A stretch of DNA of 15,485 bases from an uncultured Planctomycetaceae bacterium (GTDB taxonomy: Bacteria; Planctomycetota; Planctomycetia; Pirellulales; UBA1268): positions 1-15,485 of the forward strand of contig CALCGM010000120.1 of the NCBI GenBank assembly GCA_937900985.1. Reading direction: 5' to 3'. Below the pieces are notes generated by a model. That model had not been told where the DNA came from. It saw nothing but the letters and a program-made list of their open reading frames with translations, and did not search any database. This document shows, one piece after another, positions 1 to 7,356 of this stretch. Each line of letters starts with the position of its first letter. Positions within the stretch are counted from its first letter, which is position 1. Made by a program: the position numbers and the translations under genes.

Positions 1-1943
1 AGCGTGGTCGCAGGCAGCGGCTGGCCGGCGGTGCTGCCATTGAAGGCATACACCGTCTTGGCGAACGAGGTCGGCGGCACCCGCGACCAGGCGTGGCTGG
101 TGTCCTGCTCGCTCTGTCCGGTGGGCGTGGTGAGGTCAGCGACGCTGATCAGATCGCCAGCGATGGTCACGCTGTTGTCAACAAGATCACCCGGATCGAC
201 GAACGCCTCACCCGAAGGCACGTTGCCGGTGTAGGCATCCTGGACCACCGCCTGAAACACGATGCTGCCGGTGGTGCCGGGCGTGAAGAGAGCCGGCTGC
301 GAGGCCAGCGGCGTTCCACCGCTGCCCCCTGTGGGCACCAGCCCACCCACAAGCTGCCCGTTGGAGAAGTTGCGGGTCACCAGCTCATCGGAGACCCGGA
401 AGACCAGCTCGTCTTTGCCGGTTGCCGGATCGAGGTCGACCGTCAGATCAAAGTTGGCAGCGTCGAAGGCCGACGCCGGGCTTGTGCCCAGATGGCCATC
501 GTGGACGGTCAGCGTGGGAGTGCCCGAGAGCACCTGGCCGTCGCCGAGCAGGTCGGTGATCACGACGTTGTCGAAGGCGAAGGCGTCGGAGATCTGGAAG
601 TTGATGGTGTAGGTCAGCACGGCTCCGGGGACGCTCCCGCCGCTGGGGACGGAGACATGCTTCTGCGTGGCGATGCTCTTCGCTGTCAGCGGATGCTCGA
701 TGTCGGGATCCCAGACGCCCTCCGGGCCGGTTGTCGGCACGGTCTCTGAGATCGCGATGGCCGGGTCGCGGGTGTCGATCGGTGTCCAGCTGGCGGAGAC
801 CGTCGCCTCGTTGGGGATCGCACGGTCATCACCCGACACCGGATCGAGTACCTGGCTGCCGCCGGCATCGACCGTGGGCACGAAGTAGCTGAAGTCGAGG
901 ACAGCGTCGGACGTGCTGGTGGTTCCGGTCACGCTGGCGAGCACCCGCTCAAGCAGTCCCCCGGGAACGCTGGTGCTGGGATCGACCGCAGTGCCGGGAA
1001 CCTCCGTGCCTCCGCTGAGGCTGGCAACGGCGACAAACTGCAGCGTGTCGGGCAGCGTGTCGCTGAAGGTGAGGTCGGTCACGGTCTGGCCATCGGCGAT
1101 GTCCACCCGCAGCCGAAACTGCTGGGTGAAGTTGGGGCCGGTGGCCGTTTCATATTCGTGGGCCAGGTTTTCCTTGGTGATCCGGTAGAGCTTGGGAGTG
1201 AAGGCCTGCGTGGAGGCGGCGCCAACGAGCGGTGGGTCGGCCGTTGGGTTGTCGACGGGATCACCGCCAAAGCGGAATCCGGCCTGGGCGACGACGTCGA
1301 GCGGAACGTTGATATCGGCCTTTTCGTCAACTGTCGTGGTGACCACGATGTCTACTGGCGGCTGACCGGGCGTCACGCTGCCCAGGGGCAGCTCAAGCAC
1401 GACCAGCTGATCGCCCGCCTGGAAGCCGGGAAAGTCGGCAGGCCGGACGATCCTGGGATTGCCGCTGGCATCCTTGGCGAATGGATGCGCGACCCCGGCG
1501 GGATCATCGGTGAGCGTGATCACATGGCTGGTGAGTGTCTGCCCCAGGTAGCTCGCGGTGACAAAGCTGATGCCATCATGCTCGTCGCCCGGCGTGCTGC
1601 CGTCGCCGAGGCCGTCGGCTCCGGTCGCGGGGAGATAGAGATCGACGTAAGGGCCATAGCCGGTGTCGCTGCCGCTTGCGTTGTCAAATCGCAGGGTGAA
1701 GGCGTTCTGCTCGCCGATCAGGGGATCGGTCTCCAGCAGGAGAAAACTTGTGTCTTGGGCCGATGTTGGTGGGTCGTTGGCAAACACCACCATCGGCACC
1801 GCATCGAGCACCCGTCGCTGCTCGAGCGCCTCGAGAATTAGCTGCTCGCGCCGCCGTGAAAGCCGCTGAGCTGGAGTTCGCCTGGGCGAGGTTCGCGAAG
1901 AGAGCATCCTCGAGCGACGGTTGAGCAGTGATCGAACGACCAT
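1..1943 (-). CDS. Large LEPRxLL-type surface/secreted protein with DUF11-like repeats (C-terminus beyond window edge)
   Basis: The frame is open without a stop from the ATG at 1943 to base 1, giving at least 647 residues; the 3' end lies outside the window. I checked this frame codon by codon. The N-terminus is very basic (Arg/Ser-rich residues 1-33). It is followed by LEQRRVLDA at residues 40-48, a variant of the LEPRxLL motif found near the start of many large planctomycete exported proteins. The rest is rich in Thr, Val, Asp and Gly and poor in Cys and Lys, as in extracellular beta-sandwich proteins. Repeats resembling DUF11/isopeptide-type fimbrial domains are seen near residues 268-311 (TVTDLTFSDTLPDTLQFV) and 417-478 (TYTINFQIS, then VVITDLLGDGQ). 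A third apparently begins near 624 (AKTVYAFNGS). The role is probably cell-surface structure or adhesion, which is inference. The Shine-Dalgarno is weak: GGGGAG lies 12 bases upstream, and no better in-frame start was found. Confidence 0.8.
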   Translation of the reverse strand, partial: MVVRSLLNRRSRMLSSRTSPRRTPAQRLSRRREQLILEALEQRRVLDAVPMVVFANDPPTSAQDTSFLLLETDPLIGEQNAFTLRFDNASGSDTGYGPYVDLYLPATGADGLGDGSTPGDEHDGISFVTASYLGQTLTSHVITLTDDPAGVAHPFAKDASGNPRIVRPADFPGFQAGDQLVVLELPLGSVTPGQPPVDIVVTTTVDEKADINVPLDVVAQAGFRFGGDPVDNPTADPPLVGAASTQAFTPKLYRITKENLAHEYETATGPNFTQQFRLRVDIADGQTVTDLTFSDTLPDTLQFVAVASLSGGTEVPGTAVDPSTSVPGGLLERVLASVTGTTSTSDAVLDFSYFVPTVDAGGSQVLDPVSGDDRAIPNEATVSASWTPIDTRDPAIAISETVPTTGPEGVWDPDIEHPLTAKSIATQKHVSVPSGGSVPGAVLTYTINFQISDAFAFDNVVITDLLGDGQVLSGTPTLTVHDGHLGTSPASAFDAANFDLTVDLDPATGKDELVFRVSDELVTRNFSNGQLVGGLVPTGGSGGTPLASQPALFTPGTTGSIVFQAVVQDAYTGNVPSGEAFVDPGDLVDNSVTIAGDLISVADLTTPTGQSEQDTSHAWSRVPPTSFAKTVYAFNGSTAGQPLPATT

Positions 1944-2097
1944 GGGTGCAGAAAACTCCCCGGGAAGGCGGCAAACTCCTCCTTGCTGAATACCTCGCCC
2001 CTCGGCCGGGGTCAATCAGCCGGCCAGATCGCAACCAGGCAGGGCGTGTCGTGCCGCTGCTGCAGGCAGACGCCGCCGTGGCGACGGGTTTGTCAGC

Positions 2098-3564
2098 CTA
2101 GGCCGACGCCTCTTCCAGGGCGTCGACCACTGCACAGCCGCAGGAGTCGCTCCAGACGTTCACGCTCGTCCGCATCATGTCGAGGATCCGGTCGACGGCG
2201 AGGATGATGCCCTGGCTCTCCGCTGGCAGGCCGACCGCCTGCAGGATAATCGCCATCATCACGAGCCCTGCATGGGGGATGCCGGCGGCGCCGACACTCG
2301 CGAGCAAGGCCGTGATTGCCACCACGATCTGCTGGGAGAGCGGCAGCATCTCGCCGAAGTGCAGCTGGGCGATGAAGAGCACCGCCACCGCTTCGTAGAG
2401 GGCGGTGCCATCCATGTTGATCGTGGCGCCCAGCGGAAGCACAAACGAGGCGGTGCGGTTGCGAACGCCCGCCCGGTGCTCGACGCAGGAGAGCGTCAGG
2501 GGCAGGGTGCCGTTGCTTGAGGCGCTGGAGAAGGCTGTCAGCAGAGCCGGCGACATCGCCTTGGCGTAGGCCAGTGGGTTGCGGCGGGCGAAAAACCAGA
2601 CGATCGCAGGCAGCGTCACCACCGCATGGAAGCCGAGCGCGAGGGCAACGGCGACCATATAAAACGCGAGCGAGCGAAAGACCGCGAGCCCCTGAGTGGC
2701 TGTCACCGAGGCCATCAGGAAGAGCACGCCAGCCGGTGCCAGCCGGATGATCGCAGTGGTCATCGCCATCATCACGGCAAAGGCGGTTTCCGCAGCCTTC
2801 CTCACGGCAGAGGCGATCTCGCCGCCGGCGAGCATGGCAAAGATCGAGAAACCGATCGTGAAGGCGATGATCGAGAGGAAGTTGGGCTCGACGAGGGCTG
2901 CAAACGGGTTTTCCGGGATCATCGCCTCGATCTGCGAGAAAAGCACCTCGCCCAGCCCTTCCGCTGCCACCGGCTCGGCGGCTCCCGCCTGCGGCAGGCC
3001 GTTGGCTCCCAGGCCTGGTCGCACGATGTTGACCACCACCAGGCCGGTGATGATCGCCAGCATGCTGGTTGCCAGGTAGTAGCCGAGCGTGCGGGAAAAC
3101 ATGCGACCCAGGCTGGCAGTGCCGCCGAGGCCGAGCACGCCCGAGGCGAGTGAGGTCACGATCAGGGGAACCGCCACCATTTTCAGCAGTCGCAGAAAGA
3201 GGCCGCCGAGCCGCTTGAAGCGGTCGCCCCAGCGATGGGCCTGGCTCATGCCCTGCGATACGTAGAGCGAGGCCAGGGCTGGCTCGCTTGCCCGCAACTC
3301 CTTCAGCGATCCAAACACCTCGACGCCCTCGGCAGCCCCGTCGGCGTGGCCAACGAACAGCGTGCGGGCGGTCTGGTCGGAGGCGAGCAGCCGAAACTGT
3401 GTGCCGTCGGTCGAGTCGGTGATCTCGAGGCGATCGAGGTCGGCCGGAAGCCCCTCGGTGATCACCACTCGTGAGGTGCTGGCGAAGACGTTGAGGCCGA
3501 CACCGACGGCTCCGCCAACGACCATGCCGATGAGAATCTGCCAGTGGAGGGCGAGCCGAAACAT
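2098..3564 (-). CDS. Dicarboxylate/amino acid:cation symporter (DAACS/GltP family)
   Basis: This 488-residue secondary transporter of the glutamate transporter homologue family moves an acidic amino acid or dicarboxylate with Na+ or H+ across the inner membrane. Family marks are the serine-rich HP1 loop SSASS (346-350) followed by TLP, NMDGT in TM7 (383-387), and the HP2 loop GAAGIPHAG (425-433). TM8 carries D462, R465, T466, N469 and D473, matching by spacing the substrate and sodium ligands D394, R397, T398, N401 and D405 of GltPh. C4-dicarboxylate carriers such as DctA differ at the first and last of these, so aspartate or glutamate is the likelier substrate (inference). The usual VNVxGD reads VNVWSD. 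The protein is longer than the usual 400-440 residues because about 80 hydrophilic residues (about 29-112) sit between TM1 and TM2. The Shine-Dalgarno is weak, and an 18-codon ORF ends seven bases before the start. Confidence 0.93.
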   Translation of the reverse strand: MFRLALHWQILIGMVVGGAVGVGLNVFASTSRVVITEGLPADLDRLEITDSTDGTQFRLLASDQTARTLFVGHADGAAEGVEVFGSLKELRASEPALASLYVSQGMSQAHRWGDRFKRLGGLFLRLLKMVAVPLIVTSLASGVLGLGGTASLGRMFSRTLGYYLATSMLAIITGLVVVNIVRPGLGANGLPQAGAAEPVAAEGLGEVLFSQIEAMIPENPFAALVEPNFLSIIAFTIGFSIFAMLAGGEIASAVRKAAETAFAVMMAMTTAIIRLAPAGVLFLMASVTATQGLAVFRSLAFYMVAVALALGFHAVVTLPAIVWFFARRNPLAYAKAMSPALLTAFSSASSNGTLPLTLSCVEHRAGVRNRTASFVLPLGATINMDGTALYEAVAVLFIAQLHFGEMLPLSQQIVVAITALLASVGAAGIPHAGLVMMAIILQAVGLPAESQGIILAVDRILDMMRTSVNVWSDSCGCAVVDALEEASA

Positions 3565-3571
3565 AGGCGAT

Positions 3572-3628
3572 TCACTCTGCCGTGGTGTGGGCGTGGATCT
3601 GGGCGAGCACGAGCGGCATGGAGATCAT
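3572..3628 (-). other. Possible 18-codon leader ORF upstream of the symporter
   Basis: An ATG at 3628 opens an 18-codon frame (MISMPLVLAQIHAHTTAE) whose TGA ends seven bases before the symporter ATG. It occupies half of the 120-base gap after the patatin gene. The Shine-Dalgarno is poor (only GAG at about -11). It could support translational coupling or be chance. No attenuator-like residue run is present. Confidence 0.15.
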
Positions 3629-3684
3629 GCCGGAAGCTCGGCTGGCGTGAAACTGGCCGCCGTGAGATGTCTGGTTTTCTTCTT

Positions 3685-5802
3685 TCAATCGCCCGTCCAG
3701 CGGCATTCATAGACCATGCCCGCTCGGGGGTTGATGGCCGACCAGCCCAGGAGGGTGCCATAGGGATGGTCGATCGTGTAGCGGGCGGTCACCGGCTCCG
3801 GGGCTTCGTTACTGTCGATCGGATACCGCACAAGCTTGTAGGTGCGGTAGGGATGGTTTTCGGGAAAGAGCATCCAGACAGTGATCAGCTTAGTCTGCTG
3901 CTCAAGGAAATAGGGAATCCGCCCCGGCATCGCCTCCTCAAACTCCATCGACGCCCCGATCTCAATCGTCACGGAGGTCTCGACGGAGACCTTCGACAGA
4001 TCGATATGAAACTCGTAGACGTCGTGCTTCCGGCCAGTGGCGTCGGTTTCGGTCACCCGACGGACTTCCGCCGGTGGCTGGTCAGCTGGGTGGCGAAACT
4101 CCACGTTGGTGATCGGCAGGTAGCTCCGCAGCACCAGCGGCCTGCCCTTTTTGGCCTCTTCGGTGAACTTCAGCGAAATGCGGTCGCGGGTGTGGACGCG
4201 TCCGCTCGAGAGCGTTCCTTGCGATGAGAAGTCGAGTCCGCGGAGATCGAGGATCCGGCTCCTGGAGAGAATGTCGACATTGCTGAAGTCGGAGGGCGTG
4301 GGTTCGGCCGCTTCCTTGACCTCGTAGCGGGTCCAGCCGGCCATCGGGTTACTCTCAACGAGATCGAGCACCAGCCGGATGTCGGGGTCGCCGGCCGCGA
4401 TCGAGTTGATCACGCTCGTCAGCAGGGCCGCGTGGCGGTGGATGCGGTAGAACCGCACCGGCAGCACCACCAACAGGATCACCGCCACCACGATGTAGAG
4501 GTAGGTTGGCCAGTCGCGGAAGTCGAGCAGCGTGGTCCAGACCCGCCGTTTGCTCGACTTGCGCAGCTGTTCGGCAACCCGCACCGGCGTGCTTGTGCCG
4601 GCCAGCCGAGCGGTCTTTGCGGTGGCATCGGCAGGAACCGGGGCGTGGCTGGTCGTGCCGATCGTTTCCGCGAGCGAAGAACGGCCGGGAAGTGGCTCCC
4701 ACGGCGGCCCTTCAAAAAGCTTTTTGATCGACCGCTCGCCCAGGTGCCGCTGGATGCTGCGGGTCACTTCGTAGCCGTGTTCCACCAGCGCGTTGACCTC
4801 GAGGTCGGTGAAGGCGTCGAGATCTGTGCGGATCGACGACACCTCCGCCTGCACCACCGGATGGAGGCAGTTGGGATCCTCCTCGGGCTCGATCACATGG
4901 GTGACCGGCACGAAGTGGTAGCCATTTTGGTCGCCGAAGTTTTCCCGCTCCAGCTGCCAGACGCGATCCCAGAGAATGTCGGAGGCGCGAATCGACTGGG
5001 CAACAAAGCCGAGCGACTCGTCGCCGAGGATCTGAAACGGCTTGCCAGCATCGCTGACGATCACCCGGTCGTAGGGCCGGCCATGATGCTCGGCAAGCCA
5101 GGCAAAGGCCCGGGTGCCAAGGTTGTCGTACACGCCTCCGTCGGTGAAGGATTCATCTGGGAAGTTTCCCTCGCGAACGCCCAGGTCGTCGGCCGTGATC
5201 GTGACCGGCGGAAAGAAGCCGGGAAAGGCGCTCGACGCGGCGACCACCTTGGCGATGCTGGCCATCCGTCCGGGAATGTGGCGAAAGCGGTCGTGCTCCC
5301 CTTCGACTTCTTCGTCGCGGCGTTCGATGAAGAGGCCGTCGCGGTTGAAGACAGCGAGGACGCCGTCGCTGACGTTTGTCGTCAGGATGTGGAGGCCTGG
5401 CTTTTCCGGCAGCTCGAACAGCCTTCGGTCGCCGTAGAGAAAATCTTTGTAGTAGTCCTCCAGCAGGGCGTTGGGGGTGAGCCGTCGGCCCTCCCAGCGG
5501 CTGAGCTTGGCGAGCCAGCGAAGGCCCAACTGCAGGGGGAGTCGCCGCACGATGTGGTTGCGGACGTCAAACTGCACAAAGCGGATGACCTCGGCCGCAG
5601 CCTCCGCAAACTCCTCGTCGCTGCCGGTGTAGCGATCCCAGTTGAGCACCAGGTGCGCCGCCAGGATGCTGCCTCCAGAAACCGACGCGATGTCGCAGAC
5701 CGTCTGCAGGGCACCCACATCCCGCATGTAGCGGATCACACCGAGATGAAAGAGCGTGGCTCGAAAGCCACCACCAGAGAGGGCAAGGCCGTACTGAAGC
5801 AT
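3685..5802 (-). CDS. Patatin-like phospholipase fused to a transmembrane segment and an unassigned C-terminal domain
   Basis: This 705-residue protein has an N-terminal patatin acyl-hydrolase domain (residues about 4-250). It shows the glycine-rich oxyanion loop SGGGFRA (9-15), the nucleophile S42 in SVSGGS (40-45), and the catalytic Asp D221 in the DGG motif (221-223). The Ser-Asp dyad is intact, so lipid acyl-ester hydrolysis is expected. There is no signal peptide, so the catalytic domain should be cytoplasmic. After a helical region and a low-complexity linker (about 370-420) comes one hydrophobic segment (about 434-452) flanked by basic residues. The 250-residue C-terminal part is predicted beta-rich and ends in an aromatic GMVYECRW (695-702); I do not recognise it. 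The gene starts 22 bases after the upstream lactonase stop, suggesting an operon. A membrane-linked lipase or a membrane-targeted effector are both possible. The family call is firm; the role is unknown. Confidence 0.9.
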   Translation of the reverse strand: MLQYGLALSGGGFRATLFHLGVIRYMRDVGALQTVCDIASVSGGSILAAHLVLNWDRYTGSDEEFAEAAAEVIRFVQFDVRNHIVRRLPLQLGLRWLAKLSRWEGRRLTPNALLEDYYKDFLYGDRRLFELPEKPGLHILTTNVSDGVLAVFNRDGLFIERRDEEVEGEHDRFRHIPGRMASIAKVVAASSAFPGFFPPVTITADDLGVREGNFPDESFTDGGVYDNLGTRAFAWLAEHHGRPYDRVIVSDAGKPFQILGDESLGFVAQSIRASDILWDRVWQLERENFGDQNGYHFVPVTHVIEPEEDPNCLHPVVQAEVSSIRTDLDAFTDLEVNALVEHGYEVTRSIQRHLGERSIKKLFEGPPWEPLPGRSSLAETIGTTSHAPVPADATAKTARLAGTSTPVRVAEQLRKSSKRRVWTTLLDFRDWPTYLYIVVAVILLVVLPVRFYRIHRHAALLTSVINSIAAGDPDIRLVLDLVESNPMAGWTRYEVKEAAEPTPSDFSNVDILSRSRILDLRGLDFSSQGTLSSGRVHTRDRISLKFTEEAKKGRPLVLRSYLPITNVEFRHPADQPPAEVRRVTETDATGRKHDVYEFHIDLSKVSVETSVTIEIGASMEFEEAMPGRIPYFLEQQTKLITVWMLFPENHPYRTYKLVRYPIDSNEAPEPVTARYTIDHPYGTLLGWSAINPRAGMVYECRWTGD

Positions 5803-5824
5803 GCAACCTGCGGGGTGCGGGGAA

Positions 5825-6889
5825 TCACGGGCTGGAATGCCGCGGATTCTCGCCCACGAGCCTCACGCGGCACAACAGCGCATCAGCCGTGATGTAGAGC
5901 GAACGGCCGTCGTCGCCGAGGGTGCAGTTGGCTGTCGCCTGACCGGTCAGCAGTGTGCCCAGGTGATCGCCCGCGGGCGTGAAGACGAGCACGCCACCGG
6001 GGCCTGTCGCAAAGATCGTGCCGTCGGCAGCGACCACGAGGCCGTCGGGCAGCCCCTGCCGACCCTTGGCGAGCTCGCGTGCATCAAAGAACACCCGGCC
6101 CTCATCGAGCGTGCCATCGTTGGCCACGGCAAACGCCTTCCAGATCGGCTCAGCCGGATCCGACTGGGCGACGTAGAGGGTTTTCTCGTCGGGCGAGAAG
6201 CCGATGCCGTTGGGCCTCGTCATCGTGTCGCACAGCAGCGTCACGTCACCGTCGGTGCCAAGCCGATAGACGCCGCAGATGTCGAGTTCGCGACGCGGGT
6301 CGCTGGCCCCCTGCGGCAGGCCGTAGGGAGGATCGGTGAAGTAGATCTCGCCGGAAGAGTGGACGGTGAGGTCATTCGGGCTGTTGAACCGCTTGCCCTG
6401 CCAGGCGTCGGCGAGGGTTCGCTTGCCCCCGTCGGGATCGAGCCGGCTGATGCGGCGGTCGCCATGCTCACAGAAGAGGAGGCGTCCTTCGGCATCGATG
6501 CCCAGGCCGTTGGAGCCCCGCTCCTTGCCATACTCGTTCGGGCCGGTGAAGCCCGCCGGCTCCATAAAGATGCTCAGGCCTTCTTTGTCGTGCCAGCGGT
6601 GGACCCGGTTGTTGGGGATATCGCTGAAGAGCAGGTGGCCGGCCTGCGGCACCCACACCGGGCCCTCCGACCAGGCAAATCCCATCGCCAGCACATCGAT
6701 CGTGGCTTCAGGAGGGATGATCGCATCGAGCCGCGGATCGAGTCGCTCGATCGAGCCGACCGTCGGGCTTTCGCCGGCCGCAGGCTCAGCAGCCTGGCTG
6801 ACCGCGAGCGGTGCAGCCGCGGCGGCTGCCAGCACCAAAAACTGCAGGCCATCCCGACAGATCGAGCCGTAGAAAGAGCATCGCCGCAT
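5825..6889 (-). CDS. Secreted SMP-30/gluconolactonase/LRE-family protein
   Basis: This 354-residue six-bladed beta-propeller of the SMP-30/gluconolactonase family has an N-terminal signal peptide: basic residues 1-12, a hydrophobic alanine-rich stretch at 15-32, and likely cleavage around SQAA. Family members hydrolyse sugar lactones using a bound divalent metal. Metal ligands expected from regucalcin are visible as E75 (SEGPVW), N227 (RPNGIGF) and D282 (LPDGL). The substrate-side Asn is N172 in NSPNDL. A GTG six codons upstream (6907) could extend the frame. I chose the ATG at 6889 because a run of seven G lies five bases before it and falls inside that extension. It diverges from the EF-hand gene and sits 22 bases upstream of the patatin gene. 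Periplasmic lactone hydrolysis in carbohydrate breakdown is the probable role; the substrate cannot be told. Confidence 0.92.
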   Translation of the reverse strand: MRRCSFYGSICRDGLQFLVLAAAAAAPLAVSQAAEPAAGESPTVGSIERLDPRLDAIIPPEATIDVLAMGFAWSEGPVWVPQAGHLLFSDIPNNRVHRWHDKEGLSIFMEPAGFTGPNEYGKERGSNGLGIDAEGRLLFCEHGDRRISRLDPDGGKRTLADAWQGKRFNSPNDLTVHSSGEIYFTDPPYGLPQGASDPRRELDICGVYRLGTDGDVTLLCDTMTRPNGIGFSPDEKTLYVAQSDPAEPIWKAFAVANDGTLDEGRVFFDARELAKGRQGLPDGLVVAADGTIFATGPGGVLVFTPAGDHLGTLLTGQATANCTLGDDGRSLYITADALLCRVRLVGENPRHSSP

Positions 6890-6894
6890 CTTTT

Positions 6895-6901
6895 CCCCCC
6901 C
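6895..6901 (-). promoter_or_regulatory. Ribosome binding site that decides the lactonase start
   Basis: On the minus strand a run of seven G, followed by AAAA and G, precedes the ATG at 6889. It favours this ATG over the upstream in-frame GTG at 6907, which would have the G-run inside its coding sequence. Confidence 0.55.
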
Positions 6902-6987
6902 AGACACGTTTCCATTCTTGGTACCGTTTTGCCGGAATCGCCCGTGGGGCGACCGATCCGGCGAAGTCTATCTTGGGGGACGCTTCG

Positions 6988-7296
6988 ATGCGATTGATCA
7001 CTCGTGTTTCGTGCTGTGCGCTCGTGCTCGGTCTGGCTGGTCTGGCAGCCATGCCACTCTCGGCTGCCGAGGAGAAGGAAAAGAAGGCCCGGGATCCGGC
7101 GAAGATGTTCAGCCGTCGCGATGTCGACGGTGATGGCAAGCTGACCTTCGACGAGTTTTCTGCTGGCATGAAAGAGCCCGCACTCGCCAAGGCAGAGCAG
7201 CGATTCAAGCGCATCGATGCCGACGGCGACGGCGCAGTGACGCTCAAAGAAATCACCGCTGCGATGAAGAAGGCGGGCGGCAAGAAGGGCAAGTAG
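6988..7296 (+). CDS. Small secreted EF-hand calcium-binding protein
   Basis: This 102-residue protein has a signal peptide (MRLITRV, hydrophobic 11-24, likely cleavage after LSA at 26). It is followed by a charged Lys/Glu stretch and two EF-hand loops. Loop 1 is D45-E56 (DVDGDGKLTFDE) and loop 2 is D77-E88 (DADGDGAVTLKE). Both keep Asp at positions 1, 3 and 5, Gly at 6 and Glu at 12, so both should bind calcium. The C-terminus is Lys/Gly-rich (KKAGGKKGK). The frame stays open upstream to 6811, but GGGGGA at 6975-6980 sets the ATG at 6988, and the signal peptide begins exactly there. Short EF-hand proteins like this are common in planctomycetes; binding partners are unknown. It diverges from the lactonase, with 98 bases shared between the two starts. 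Confidence 0.92.
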   Translation: MRLITRVSCCALVLGLAGLAAMPLSAAEEKEKKARDPAKMFSRRDVDGDGKLTFDEFSAGMKEPALAKAEQRFKRIDADGDGAVTLKEITAAMKKAGGKKGK

Positions 7297-7324
7297 TCGC
7301 TCTTCGCTGTCTGCCAGGCCTGCG

Positions 7325-7356
7325 TCCGGCGGCCGTCACCAACGACGGCCGCCGGA
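7325..7356. terminator. Perfect 12-bp hairpin between convergent genes, possible bidirectional terminator
   Basis: The arm at 7325-7336 (TCCGGCGGCCGT) is perfectly complementary to 7345-7356, with an 8-base loop. It begins 29 bases after the EF-hand stop. It also covers the last codons and stop of the minus-strand membrane protein, so its sequence serves as both codons and structure. There is no T-tract on either side, so this is not a classic intrinsic terminator. Ending of convergent transcripts is the likeliest use. Confidence 0.5.

Noticed and set aside
93..1841. Plus-strand open frames over the surface-protein gene
   Set aside because: The minus frame is continuously open for 647 codons with LEPRxLL-type and DUF11-like sequence, whereas the plus frames are interrupted and of odd composition.
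4432..5892. Long plus-strand open frame (486 codons) opposite the patatin gene
   Set aside because: The minus strand carries intact patatin motifs over the same bases, and the plus frame has no recognisable motif. High GC makes such antisense frames common.
3685..6889. Antiphage defence system built around the patatin gene
   Set aside because: No cyclic-nucleotide synthase, HORMA, TRIP13-like, TIR, NTPase or other known defence partner lies nearby; the neighbours are a lactonase and a symporter.
6811..6987. Upstream extension of the EF-hand gene
   Set aside because: The extension overlaps the start of the divergent lactonase gene, and a good Shine-Dalgarno plus a signal peptide mark 6988 as the start.
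5801..6997. Long plus-strand open frame (398 codons) opposite the lactonase gene
   Set aside because: The minus frame has a signal peptide and the SMP-30 metal ligands; the plus frame shows no family motif.
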